Counted from the first letter of the stretch, positions 14,836 through 22,942 are shown. The stretch is 32,183 bases of DNA from an uncultured Prevotellaceae bacterium (GCA_947167935.1 CAMVJU010000021.1:1-32183), one strand, 5' to 3'. The notes: generated from the sequence alone by a model not told the origin. Program-made: numbers and translations.

Positions 14836-15906
14836 ATGAGGACGTTTAAGATAGAAGCACCAGACGAGGCGTTACGCCCTGTGATTCAGGCAAAGATTGA
14901 CAATCTGAATAAGCCCAAGGGCTCACTTGGCCGTTTGGAGGAAATCGCCATGCAGATGTGTCTGATTCAGCAGACGCTTTCGCCATCGTTGAATCACCCT
15001 TGTCATCTGCTGTTGGGCGGTGATCACGGTATTGAGCGCGAAGGTGTCAGCGTGTCGCCTCGCGAGGTCACTTGGCAACAGATGATTAACTTTACCCGTG
15101 GTGGTGGAGGCGTGAATATGTTCTGTCGTCAGCACGGCTTCAAGCTCCGCATCGTCGATGTGGGTGTGGATTATGATTTTAGTGCACAACAACTCCCCTC
15201 CCATCAAGGGGAGGGGCAAGGGGTGGGGTCTGTATTTCTTGACCGTAAGATTGCCCGTGGCACCAAGAACTTCCTCTACGAGCCAGCAATGACTGAGGAA
15301 GAGTATGACAGGGCGATTGAAGTTGGTGCAGCTCTTGTGGATGACTGTATTGCCGAGGGGTGTAGGATTCTGAGTATTGGTGAGATGGGCATTGGCAACA
15401 CCTCGCCGTCGAGCATCTGGATGCACCTCTTTGGCGATATTCCGCTGAAAGACTGTATTGGGGCTGGAGCAGGTCTCGACAGTCCGGGCATCCGTCATAA
15501 GCAGGAGGTGCTGTCAGAAGCGATGAAGCGGTTCAAGGCGAATCCCCAAGACCCGCTGCGCTACTTCGGCGGCTTTGAGATGATTGCCGCCATCGGGGCG
15601 ATGTTGCGGGCGGCAGAAAAACGCCTTGTCATATTAGTAGACGGCTTTATTATGACGGCCTGCGCGCTGGCGGCTATCCGACTCTATCCTGCCTCACAGG
15701 ACTATATGATTTTTACGCATTGCGGCGACGAGAGCGGACACAAAATGATGTTGGATATCGTTGATGCCAAGCCGTTGCTAAACTTGGGATTAAGATTAGG
15801 CGAGGGCACTGGCGCGCTCTGTGCTTTCCCAATCGTGGATAGCGCTGTACGTATGATGAACGAGATGAATAATTTCGACAATGCCAAAATCACCAAATAC
15901 TTCTGA
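14836..15906 (+). CDS. cobT: Nicotinate-nucleotide:dimethylbenzimidazole phosphoribosyltransferase (CobT)
   Basis: The 356-residue protein matches CobT: NKPKGSLGRLE (25-35), GGDHGI (61-66), GEMGIGNTSPSS (182-193) and GLRLGEGTGA (318-327), with Glu 323 the expected catalytic base. It makes alpha-ribazole phosphate (or a related lower-ligand nucleotide) from nicotinate mononucleotide. The next gene, cobS, begins 3 nt after its stop. Residues 117-132 (SAQQLPSHQGEGQGVG) come from a CCCCTCC-type hairpin inserted between VDVGVDYDF and the conserved DRKIARGTKNF. The frame and all key residues are kept. Confidence 0.95.
   Translation: MRTFKIEAPDEALRPVIQAKIDNLNKPKGSLGRLEEIAMQMCLIQQTLSPSLNHPCHLLLGGDHGIEREGVSVSPREVTWQQMINFTRGGGGVNMFCRQHGFKLRIVDVGVDYDFSAQQLPSHQGEGQGVGSVFLDRKIARGTKNFLYEPAMTEEEYDRAIEVGAALVDDCIAEGCRILSIGEMGIGNTSPSSIWMHLFGDIPLKDCIGAGAGLDSPGIRHKQEVLSEAMKRFKANPQDPLRYFGGFEMIAAIGAMLRAAEKRLVILVDGFIMTACALAAIRLYPASQDYMIFTHCGDESGHKMMLDIVDAKPLLNLGLRLGEGTGALCAFPIVDSAVRMMNEMNNFDNAKITKYF
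15193..15230. repeat. CCCCTCC/GGGAGGGG hairpin micro-repeat inside cobT
   Basis: CCCCTCCC (15195-15202) pairs with GGGAGGGG (15209-15216) across ATCAAG, followed by CAAGGGGTGGGG. It is translated as LPSHQGEGQGVG. The layout equals the elements in cbiE, cbiP and cbiA. Confidence 0.85.
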
Positions 15907-15909
15907 GCA

Positions 15910-16734
15910 ATGGAAATCAAGATAGACCAAGCGAAATGGCACGATAACTTGTGGGCGGCTTTAATCTTTTTCACTCGTCTGCCCTTCTGGCGACTGCATC
16001 AGCCACCTAAGCCTGCCTATGCTGCAGTGGTGGAGTGGTGGCCATTGACTGGCTGGCTCACAGGAGGTGCGATGGCTGCTACGCTCTATTTTGGCAGTAT
16101 GATTGCGCCCTACCCTATTGCAGTCATCGCAGCTATCGTTGTGCGTCTGCTTATCACGGGTGCCCTCCATGAAGACGGACTGGCTGATTTCTTTGACGGT
16201 TTCGGAGGTGGAGGCACAGACCGCCAGCGCATCCTCAGTATTATGAAGGACTCGCACATCGGCACATACGGTGTACTTGCCCTTATCGCCTACTTCGCCC
16301 TGCTCTTCACTGTGCTGCTGTCGCTCAATTATCAATTGACGATTGCCGGCTGTCAAATACCCTTGGCATCACTGATTATCCTTGCCGCCGACCCCTATAG
16401 TAAGATGGTGGCGAGTCAGATAGTGGTGATGATGCCGTATGCCCGTACGGAGGACACAGCCAAGAACCGTACTGTCTATCGTAAGCCCTCCGTGGCAGCG
16501 GGTATCTCGTTAGCCGTTCAGGGGCTGCTGCCGATGGTGGGATTCTTCTGGCTGACACGTCTGCCTTGGGAGATGGTTATCTTCCTGCCTTGCTTAGTGA
16601 TGTATTTCCTCTATCTGCTAATATGGCGCCGACTGCGTGGCTACACAGGCGACTGTTGTGGTGCCGTCTGTCTGTTGGTGGAGTTAGCCGTTTATCTGGT
16701 GGTTTGCAGCTTAGTAGCAAGCCCAGGCACATAG
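15910..16734 (+). CDS. cobS: Adenosylcobinamide-GDP ribazoletransferase (cobalamin synthase, CobS)
   Basis: The 274-residue membrane protein has about six or seven hydrophobic segments. It carries the CobS motifs TRLPFW (19-24), GALHEDGLADFFDGFGGG (77-94) and MKDSHIGTYG, with the acidic residues that bind metal and substrate, and GYTGDCCGA near the end. It joins alpha-ribazole (phosphate) to adenosylcobinamide-GDP at the inner membrane, finishing the cofactor. It follows cobT by 3 nt. Its last 24 nt overlap the 3' end of convergent cbiB (16711-16734). I see no clear repeat insertion. Confidence 0.93.
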   Translation: MEIKIDQAKWHDNLWAALIFFTRLPFWRLHQPPKPAYAAVVEWWPLTGWLTGGAMAATLYFGSMIAPYPIAVIAAIVVRLLITGALHEDGLADFFDGFGGGGTDRQRILSIMKDSHIGTYGVLALIAYFALLFTVLLSLNYQLTIAGCQIPLASLIILAADPYSKMVASQIVVMMPYARTEDTAKNRTVYRKPSVAAGISLAVQGLLPMVGFFWLTRLPWEMVIFLPCLVMYFLYLLIWRRLRGYTGDCCGAVCLLVELAVYLVVCSLVASPGT

Positions 16735-17634
16735 GGCAGTGAGTATCACCATCAATACCTCAGCCGTTCGATTCACCCGAATGGCTTTTTTCATGTCTGC
16801 AGTAGTGAGTTCACGCTCGTTGTCACCAATATAGGGCTTGTCGAAGAGTTCGCCAAAGTAATAATGCGGGCCACCGAAACGACAGTTGAGGATGCCGGCG
16901 AGCGCCGCCTCAGGATAACCACTATTCGGTGAGACATGATTACGACCATTTCGCCAGACAAAACTTATGAGTTGCGGTCTTCCCGCAGCCAGAATCATCA
17001 ACAGGGCCGTAAGACGGGCAGGGATATAGTTAGCAATGTCATCAATATGTGCAGCCCAACAGCCGAAGTCCTTGTAGCGTTCAGTCTTATAGCCAATCAT
17101 CGAGTCGAGGGTGTTTACCATTTTGTAGGCCAACATTCCTGGTGTTCCTAAGAGGGCAAGCCAGAACAAGGGTGCGATCACGCCGTCGCTAAGGTTCTCT
17201 GCCAACGTCTCGAGAGCAGCGGTTCGCACCTCCTGAGCAGAAAGTTCTGAAGTATCGCGGCCTACGATGCGAGCCACCTGCCTGCGACCTTCGTCCAAGG
17301 AACGGTCGAGGGCGAGGAACACCTGGCGCACCTCCCGGATAAGTGTGGTGCCGGCCAGACAGTAGAAGATGATGAGGGCATCGAAGAGAAGGCAGACGTA
17401 TGATGGCAGATGTAAGAGGTAATAGCGGAGGAACCAAGTGACGGCGAATACAAACACGATAAGCCCTACGGACATCAAGGCACCCTTGAGCAAACGATGC
17501 CTTCCCTTATTAAGTCGATGCTCCCCAAAAGAAATTATCTTGCCAAACCACACGATGGGATGCGGCAGACGCTGGGGATCGCCCAAGAAGAGGTCGAGCA
17601 CCCAACCAATGAGCAATGACAGGGGATTAGTCAT
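16711..17634 (-). CDS. cbiB: Adenosylcobinamide-phosphate synthase (CbiB)
   Basis: The 307-residue membrane protein starts MTNPLSLLIGWVLDLFLGDPQRLPHPIVWFG, the standard CbiB/CobD N-terminus (D-x-x-x-GDP, HPVxxxG). NLSDGVIAPLFW, KMVNTLDSMIGY, DDIANYIPARLTA and SPNSGYPEAALAG confirm the family. It attaches aminopropanol or its phosphate to cobyric acid, using the product of cobD encoded at 26736. It is the third gene of cbiA-cbiP-cbiB and overlaps the cbiP stop by 8 nt. Its end overlaps convergent cobS by 24 nt, so the two transcripts can pair at their 3' ends. Confidence 0.93.
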   Translation of the reverse strand: MTNPLSLLIGWVLDLFLGDPQRLPHPIVWFGKIISFGEHRLNKGRHRLLKGALMSVGLIVFVFAVTWFLRYYLLHLPSYVCLLFDALIIFYCLAGTTLIREVRQVFLALDRSLDEGRRQVARIVGRDTSELSAQEVRTAALETLAENLSDGVIAPLFWLALLGTPGMLAYKMVNTLDSMIGYKTERYKDFGCWAAHIDDIANYIPARLTALLMILAAGRPQLISFVWRNGRNHVSPNSGYPEAALAGILNCRFGGPHYYFGELFDKPYIGDNERELTTADMKKAIRVNRTAEVLMVILTALCAWACY

Positions 17635-19213
17635 CAGTTAGGATTTTGTAGATGCTGTCCATATCCACATGCTGCCGCACATGGTCTGCCAATTTGTTGT
17701 ATTGTTCTTCCTTGAAGGCTGCGATTGAGCGAGAGAAGTCGGAGCTTGCTTCGACTTCCGAGCGTGAGCAGGCTCGACTGGAGTTCAAGGCAGCATAGCT
17801 TTGCAAGGGAGCAGAACCTACGGCTTTATCTTTGAGTAGGAAATCGATGACGGGCGCATTGTCAAGGAAGCCGTGGATATAGGTGCCGATACAATGGTCT
17901 GTCTGCATGATAGCCTGGTCGGTATCGCTGATGCCTTGGTGAATCTCATAGCCGTAGCACTCCTGACCTTCGAATTGGAAAGTGACCTGTTGGGTGGTCT
18001 TTTCTGCAGTCATGGTTGTATGGATGGGCAGCAGACCGAGACCTGGGAGGCTGGCAATGGTGCCCTCTATGCCATCGGGGTCGCTAATGGTCTGGCCAAG
18101 CATCTGATAGCCACCGCAGATGCCCACAACAGTATGGCCGTCGCGATGGGCACGTACGATGGCCTGAGCACAGCCGTTTCTTCGCAATTCAAGCAGGTCG
18201 TCTAAGGTCACCTTTGTGCCAGGCAGGATAATGATGTCGGCGCGGCCAATGTCGGCAACGTTGTTGGTGTAGAAGAGGTTGACGCGAGGGTCACGTTCCA
18301 GCGTGTCGAAGTCGGTGAAGTTGCTGATGTGACGCAGCAGCACCACAGCCACGTTCACTTTCCCTGCTGCCAACTCACGCTGTTTCTTTTCAAGGCTCAC
18401 CGAATCCTCTTCCTCGATATAGATGTCCTTGTAATAAGGTATGACACCCAAGACGGGCACGCCACAAATCTCCTCCAGCATACGGCGGCCGTCATCGAAA
18501 AGGCGCATGTCGCCTCTGAACTTGTTGATGATGATGCCCTTGATGAGCTTTCTGTCCTCTGGCGTCTGTAGGGCAATGCTGCCATAGACGGAGGCAAAGA
18601 CGCCCCCTCGGTCAATGTCGCCCACAAGGATCACATCGGCGTTTGCATGTCGCGCCATTGGAAGGTTCACCAAGTCAGTATCGCGCAGATTAAGCTCTGA
18701 GATGCTTCCTGCACCTTCCATCACAATCGGGTTATAGCGCGAAGCAAGGCGGTCGAAGGCGCTACACACCTCTTTTCGGAAATCAGGCCCACCCCCAGCC
18801 CCTCCCCAAGGGAGGGGAGCCTGGTTTGTATTGTCAGTAGGACTATCTATGCCCCCCTCCCTTGGGGAGGGGTTGGGGGTGGGCTTCCAGTAGTCATAAG
18901 CATTCTTATTACCGATAGGCTTGCCGTTGAGCACGACTTGCGACGTGTGGTCACTCTGAGGCTTCAGCAATAGCGGATTCATATCCGTATGGCAAGGAAT
19001 GCCTGCCGCCTCGGCTTGTACGGCCTGGGCACGTCCGATTTCCAAACCCTCGGGTGTGGCGTAGCTGTTCAGCGCCATGTTCTGAGCCTTGAACGGAGCG
19101 GGATGGTAGCCGTCCTGCAGGAAGATGCGGCAGAAGGCAGCGGCAACGATGCTCTTACCGACGTCGCTGCCCGTTCCGGCGAACATGACGGGATGAAGTT
19201 TATCCTTTATCAT
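17627..19213 (-). CDS. cbiP: Cobyric acid synthase (CbiP/CobQ)
   Basis: The 528-residue protein has an N-terminal ATPase half (GTGSDVGKS at 13-21, FKAQNMALNS at 41-50, MEGAGSISELN at 165-175, GDIDRGGVFAS at 198-208) and a class I-like glutaminase half with VGICGGYQMLG (Cys 366) and YGYEIHQG. It amidates the b, d, e and g side chains of adenosylcobyrinic acid diamide. Start ATG overlaps the cbiA stop by 4 nt. Two repeat-derived segments are translated: residues about 110-144, from a 98-bp inverted-repeat element between NAYDYWK and DFRKEV, and about 475-497 near the end. The protein is 20-50 residues longer than typical as a result. Confidence 0.93.
   Translation of the reverse strand: MIKDKLHPVMFAGTGSDVGKSIVAAAFCRIFLQDGYHPAPFKAQNMALNSYATPEGLEIGRAQAVQAEAAGIPCHTDMNPLLLKPQSDHTSQVVLNGKPIGNKNAYDYWKPTPNPSPREGGIDSPTDNTNQAPLPWGGAGGGPDFRKEVCSAFDRLASRYNPIVMEGAGSISELNLRDTDLVNLPMARHANADVILVGDIDRGGVFASVYGSIALQTPEDRKLIKGIIINKFRGDMRLFDDGRRMLEEICGVPVLGVIPYYKDIYIEEEDSVSLEKKQRELAAGKVNVAVVLLRHISNFTDFDTLERDPRVNLFYTNNVADIGRADIIILPGTKVTLDDLLELRRNGCAQAIVRAHRDGHTVVGICGGYQMLGQTISDPDGIEGTIASLPGLGLLPIHTTMTAEKTTQQVTFQFEGQECYGYEIHQGISDTDQAIMQTDHCIGTYIHGFLDNAPVIDFLLKDKAVGSAPLQSYAALNSSRACSRSEVEASSDFSRSIAAFKEEQYNKLADHVRQHVDMDSIYKILTDD
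17723..17791. repeat. Hairpin-forming inserted segment near the CbiP C-terminus
   Basis: GAAGTCG (17735-17741) pairs with CGACTTC (17752-17758). The segment encodes ALNSSRACSRSEVEASSDFS (residues about 475-494), Ser/Arg-rich sequence unlike the rest of the protein. It is probably another repeat family, but I see only one copy here. Confidence 0.5.
18787..18884. repeat. 98-bp inverted-repeat (MITE-like) element inside cbiP
   Basis: Arms 18787-18820 and 18851-18884 are reverse complements at 32 of 34 positions around a 30-nt spacer. Each arm contains CCCCTCCC next to AGGGAGGGG, so each is itself a CCCCTCC-type hairpin. The element is read through as about 33 codons (TPNPSPREGG ... WGGAGGG). 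No target-site duplication is visible in the flanks. Confidence 0.9.
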
Positions 19214-20538
19214 TTGTCATTAAGGGCAAAGCCCGCATAGAGGTGTGTATAACTCGCTAACACATTCTTGAATTTGAACACAGGGGTATCGACAGGCTCG
19301 CCCTTGGCGTTAAAGACCTGCACAATGCTCCCAAGGGGTGGGTTACCCCGCACAATACTTCCCTCCCCTCGAAGGGGAGGGGTTAGGGGTGGGGTAAGAA
19401 ACTGCGTATAGTGGAACTCATGTCCGCGATACTCTCTACCGTCCAGCTCAAAGCGACGATATCCTAGCGAGAGTTTCCTGTCTGCCTTCCGGGCCGTGAT
19501 GGTATAGGGCAGCACACCACACATCGGATATTCCCCTTCGTCAGTAACGATTTTCTCACAAAGATACATCATTCCGCCGCACTCAGCCTGTATTCGTCCA
19601 CCCTGCTCTGCAAATTCCTTAATGGCTTTGCGGCAGTCTGTATTGTTGGCCAATGCCTCTAAGTGCTTTTCAGGATAGCCGCCAGGCAAATAGAGCAGGT
19701 CGCTATCCTTTAAAGAGGGAATGGCTGTCTCTGGATCAAAGAACGACACGTTTTCAAAACTGTCAATGACTTCCTGATAAAGAAAAGAGAAACTTTCCGC
19801 ATTGCGGGCTATCGTTGCGGATTGTTTCCGACTTGGAAACAGATTGTTTCCGCCTTGGAAACAGTTTGTTTCTGGCTTGGAAACAAAAATTTGGAGCAGC
19901 CTTTTCCATCTTACATGTGTTTCCAACTGACTGATCAGCGTCGAATTGTTTGGTTCGGAAGAGAAATCAAGTCCCAGATAGCGTGATTCCTGTTCCAGAG
20001 AAGCTGCTTTAGGCAGATAGCCGAAGCACTCGACACCAATGTCACTGCACGCCTCTTCCAGCATGTGGTAGTGCCGTTCACTCCCCACCTTGTTAAATAT
20101 CACACCCACGATATGCACATCCTTTCGGAAATGGATGAAACCAGAAAGCAGTGGAGCCATCGAATAGGCAGCCGACTTCGCATCGACCACAAGCACCACG
20201 GGCATGTCAAGCACCTGTGCAATCTCTGCCGACGAGCCTCTGTCGCGGTCATAACCGTCGAAGAGTCCCATCATGCCCTCTACGATGCACACATCAGCAT
20301 CCTTGCCATAATGGGCAAAGAGCTCGCGAACATGTTCTGGCGTAGCCATAAATGTGTCGAGGTTGATGCTCGGCCTGCCGCACACCTTCTCGTGGAACTT
20401 CGTGTCGATATAGTCGGGGCCGCATTTGAAAGGCTGCACCTTGTAGCCCTTCTGTGTCAGCAGCGCCATCAGGCCTCTGGCAATCGTCGTTTTGCCAGAA
20501 CCGCTATGGGGTGCTGCAATCATAAAACATGCTTTCAT
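19210..20538 (-). CDS. cbiA: Cobyrinic acid a,c-diamide synthase (CbiA)
   Basis: The 442-residue protein has the P-loop APHSGSGKTT (9-18), FKCGPDYID (37-45), EGMMGLFDG (87-95), and a glutaminase domain with AECGGMMYL (318-326, Cys 320) and GYRRFELDG. It amidates the a and c side chains using glutamine and ATP. It is the first gene of cbiA-cbiP-cbiB. Its -7 box (20551-20544) ends only about 6 nt before the ATG, so the message may be leaderless. Two repeat-derived stretches are translated: residues about 218-240, from three 22-nt units between the ATPase and glutaminase halves, and about 372-390 (LTPPLTPPLRGEG) near the C-terminus. Confidence 0.93.
   Translation of the reverse strand: MKACFMIAAPHSGSGKTTIARGLMALLTQKGYKVQPFKCGPDYIDTKFHEKVCGRPSINLDTFMATPEHVRELFAHYGKDADVCIVEGMMGLFDGYDRDRGSSAEIAQVLDMPVVLVVDAKSAAYSMAPLLSGFIHFRKDVHIVGVIFNKVGSERHYHMLEEACSDIGVECFGYLPKAASLEQESRYLGLDFSSEPNNSTLISQLETHVRWKRLLQIFVSKPETNCFQGGNNLFPSRKQSATIARNAESFSFLYQEVIDSFENVSFFDPETAIPSLKDSDLLYLPGGYPEKHLEALANNTDCRKAIKEFAEQGGRIQAECGGMMYLCEKIVTDEGEYPMCGVLPYTITARKADRKLSLGYRRFELDGREYRGHEFHYTQFLTPPLTPPLRGEGSIVRGNPPLGSIVQVFNAKGEPVDTPVFKFKNVLASYTHLYAGFALNDK
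19325..19398. repeat. CCCTCCCC/GGGGAGGG hairpin micro-repeat inside cbiA
   Basis: CCCTCCCC (19361-19368) pairs with GGGGAGGG (19374-19381) across TCGAA, followed by GGTTAGGGGTGGGG. CACAAT(G/A)CT is repeated at 19321 and 19351 and may mark the ends. It is translated as LTPPLTPPLRGEGS and neighbours. Confidence 0.8.
19822..19887. repeat. Three tandem 22-nt palindromic units inside cbiA
   Basis: Units at 19822-19843, 19844-19865 and 19866-19887 follow TTGTTTCCGNCTTGGAAACA; the third is slightly diverged. Each unit is a small palindrome, GTTTCC ... GGAAAC. The total of 66 nt equals 22 codons, so the frame is kept. They encode residues about 218-239. Confidence 0.9.
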
Positions 20539-20543
20539 TGGTG

Positions 20544-20551
20544 CAAAAGTA
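20544..20551 (-). promoter_or_regulatory. Bacteroidetes -7 box for cbiA-cbiP-cbiB
   Basis: The minus strand reads TACTTTTG followed by CACC and the ATG at 20538. The predicted start of transcription falls at or next to the start codon. The -33 box is not obvious. Confidence 0.6.
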
Positions 20552-20594
20552 GGAAAAAAATACTAATAAAATGCAGATAATCACAAAAAATGTG

Positions 20595-20602
20595 TACCTT
20601 TG
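20595..20602 (+). promoter_or_regulatory. Bacteroidetes -7 box ahead of the riboswitch
   Basis: TACCTTTG, followed by CACC, lies just upstream of the riboswitch. With the divergent box at 20544-20551 it forms an imperfect inverted repeat (10 of 11 positions), largely explained by the shared promoter consensus. Confidence 0.6.
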
Positions 20603-20613
20603 CACCCGAATAA

Positions 20614-20776
20614 GGCAATTGGGTGGCAGAAGCCGCCTGATGTAAGGGAATCCGGTGAGAATCCGGGACTGTACCTGCAGCTGTAATCCCTTTGAAAGGG
20701 GTCTGCTTGTATAACGCCACTGAGAATGCTCGGGAAGGTAAAGCAGACCAGGGAGAGTCAGAAGACCTGCTTTATA
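20614..20776 (+). ncRNA. Cobalamin (B12) riboswitch
   Basis: The conserved blocks appear in order: GGGAATCCGGTGAGAATCC (20646-20664), GGGACTGTACCTGCAGCTGTAA, GCCACTG, CGGGAAGGTAAAGCAGA, and the B12 box AGTCAGAAGACCTGCT (20756-20771). This is the AdoCbl/cobalamin element (Rfam RF00174). It sits in the leader of the operon for both TonB receptors, the CbiK-like lipoprotein, the adenosyltransferase and cobD, so B12 should repress that operon. Exact ends are approximate. Confidence 0.95.
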
Positions 20777-20782
20777 AGACAA

Positions 20783-20796
20783 TGTACGCGCGTACA
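20783..20796. promoter_or_regulatory. Perfect 14-bp palindrome between riboswitch and start codon
   Basis: TGTACGCGCGTACA equals its own reverse complement. It lies 12 nt after the B12 box and 28 nt before the ATG. It could be part of the riboswitch expression platform or a protein site; it lacks a U-tract, so it is not a classic terminator. Confidence 0.5.
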
Positions 20797-20824
20797 GGAA
20801 AATACGTTAGCGGAAAGACGAGGC

Positions 20825-22942
20825 ATGATAAAAAGAATGCTCATTGCTGGGGCGGCGCTGTTGTGCCTATCCCAGACATTGATGGCACAAACCACCTTGA
20901 AGGAAGACTCCATTCAGGAGGTCGTTGTTACGGGTACTGGCACACAGCACCTGCTGAAGGATGCGCCCGTCCAGACGGAGGTCATCAGCCATCGTCAGCT
21001 ACAGCAGTATGCTGGACGCTCGATAGAGGACATCCTCTCAGGCCTGACTTCCAGTTTCGATTTCAGCGAGAACGACATGAGCTCACGTCTGCAGATGAAT
21101 GGTCTGGGCAACTCCTACGTACTCATCCTCATCGATGGACGTCGTTTGCACGGCGACAATGGCGGCGAGAACGACCTCTCGCTCATCGACCCTCATAACA
21201 TAGAGAAAATCGAGATTGTGAAAGGCGCATCTTCAGCCCTCTATGGCTCAGATGCCATTGCCGGCGTCATCAATATCATCACTCGCAAGCATCGTGAACA
21301 GGGTGTTATGCTGGAGAACACCTCGCGCTTCGGTTCGTTTGGCGATGTGCGTCAGCACAATGGCCTGGCACTGAACTACGGCAAGCTTTCAAGCTATACG
21401 AATTTCCAGCTGCAACATAGTGATGGCTGGCAGAACACTTCTGAGGAAGCCCCCTCTCAGACAGAATATCACATTACCGATTCGAGGAACAAAACCGTGA
21501 ACCGCCATACCAATTGGCAATTGGCTGAGCGGCTTACGTATCAGCTGACTCCCAAGACCGAGATCTACGCCGACGGCAGCATCTACTGGAAGCGCATCTA
21601 TCGCCCTTGCGGACATCATCCTGGTGTCGATGTAAAAACATGGGACCTGCAATACGACAATGCTTCGCTTTCCGTCGGAGGCAAATGGAAACTGGGGGGC
21701 GGCACAGATGTGATCACCCTTGATGCCGACTGGAAGAAACATGCCTACAACTATAACTATACGGACACAACGCTGACCGATGGCTATGTAAACGGTCGCT
21801 TCACCAATTTTTATCCTTATTTCCCAGGCGACAAGGAATTGCAGAGCGACCAGCGACTGACGAATATCTCGCTGAAAGGCGTCTTTTCGCTACCCTATGA
21901 GCAGCAGCTCAGCACGGGACTCGAATATCGTTACGATTGGCTGAAGGCTCCCATGCGTGTGGCCGGCGGCAAGGCCACCGACAACACCGAGGCCGTCTAT
22001 GTGCAGGACGAATGGGCACTGTTGAGTCCGCTGTATATCACTGGTGGCCTGCGCCTGACGCGTAACGAAGGCTTCGGCACCCGTCTGACGCCCAAGCTCT
22101 CGGCTATGCTGAAAATGGGCGAGCTGCGCCTGCGGGCCACATGGAGTCAGGGATACAAGACACCCACGCCAAAGGAGTTGCATTATCAGTACATCAAGAA
22201 CATGAACGGCGTGTACCTCTATTTAGGCAACGAGAACCTGAAGGCCCAGCACTCCAACTATTTCGGCGTAAGTGTGGAATACAGCGTGGGACATCTGACG
22301 CTGACCGTTGCGCCCTATTTTAATAAGGTGAACGACATGATTACCCTTGTCACCATTCCTACCAAGCAGGCCCCCGGCGAGCTGATTACGAAATACGACC
22401 CCATCCGTGTACGCCAGTATCAGAACATGGAGGACGCGAAGACTTACGGTGTTGATGTCACCCTGCGCTATCAGGGTCGGCATTTCACGGCGGGCGGCTC
22501 CTACAGCTATCTCGACACGAAAGCCAACCAGTATGATAGCGAGAACGACGTGATGCAGCATGTCACCATCGACGGCATGGCTCATCACAAAGCCAACGTC
22601 TATGCCACTTGGAACCATGATTTCTCCAAACATTACCAATTGGGTATCGGCCTATATGGCCGTATGTCAACCAAGCGTTATTACCAGATTGACGGTAATG
22701 GAAAGGGCTACCAGCTTTGGCGCCTTTCCACATCGCATCAGTTTGGCAAGAACCGGCGGCTGGAGGCTGGCATCGACAACATCTTCGACTATGTAGACCG
22801 CACGCCTCACGGCTTGCATCTGGGTACGACGACCCCTGGACGAACGGTCTATGTCTCGCTTACCATCCGTTTTAATCAAGGTAAAATATTAACCAATAAA
22901 TTTAAGTCTAATTTAAACACAAGAGAAAATGAACAAGATTAA
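20825..22942 (+). CDS. btuB: TonB-dependent outer-membrane receptor, probably for corrinoids (BtuB-like)
   Basis: I chose the ATG at 20825 (MIKRMLIAGAALLC), since the longer frame runs back into the riboswitch. The 705-residue protein has a signal peptide ending LMAQ, a TonB-box-like EVVVTG, a plug domain (LQMNGLGNSYVLILIDG, IEIVKGASSALYGSDAIAGVINI) and a beta-barrel. The short length and lack of a carboxypeptidase-like N-terminal domain fit BtuB-type rather than SusC-type receptors. The barrel should end at VYVSLTIRF, but 22 more residues follow from AT-rich DNA that looks like a leader. The stop overlaps the next start by 14 nt. The corrinoid substrate is inferred from the riboswitch. Confidence 0.85.
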   Translation: MIKRMLIAGAALLCLSQTLMAQTTLKEDSIQEVVVTGTGTQHLLKDAPVQTEVISHRQLQQYAGRSIEDILSGLTSSFDFSENDMSSRLQMNGLGNSYVLILIDGRRLHGDNGGENDLSLIDPHNIEKIEIVKGASSALYGSDAIAGVINIITRKHREQGVMLENTSRFGSFGDVRQHNGLALNYGKLSSYTNFQLQHSDGWQNTSEEAPSQTEYHITDSRNKTVNRHTNWQLAERLTYQLTPKTEIYADGSIYWKRIYRPCGHHPGVDVKTWDLQYDNASLSVGGKWKLGGGTDVITLDADWKKHAYNYNYTDTTLTDGYVNGRFTNFYPYFPGDKELQSDQRLTNISLKGVFSLPYEQQLSTGLEYRYDWLKAPMRVAGGKATDNTEAVYVQDEWALLSPLYITGGLRLTRNEGFGTRLTPKLSAMLKMGELRLRATWSQGYKTPTPKELHYQYIKNMNGVYLYLGNENLKAQHSNYFGVSVEYSVGHLTLTVAPYFNKVNDMITLVTIPTKQAPGELITKYDPIRVRQYQNMEDAKTYGVDVTLRYQGRHFTAGGSYSYLDTKANQYDSENDVMQHVTIDGMAHHKANVYATWNHDFSKHYQLGIGLYGRMSTKRYYQIDGNGKGYQLWRLSTSHQFGKNRRLEAGIDNIFDYVDRTPHGLHLGTTTPGRTVYVSLTIRFNQGKILTNKFKSNLNTRENEQD

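Noticed and set aside
16326..16345. CAATTATCAATTGACGATTG in cobS as another TGATAATT-type insertion
   Set aside because: It is short, not clearly repeated, and CobS length and hydrophobic pattern look normal there.
19822..19887. 22-nt palindromic repeats as a CRISPR-like array
   Set aside because: The units are contiguous without spacers and lie inside the cbiA frame.
20541..20605. Inverted repeat of the two divergent promoters as a dedicated operator
   Set aside because: The match is mostly the shared TAnnTTTGCA promoter consensus on opposite strands, so it is weak evidence for an operator.
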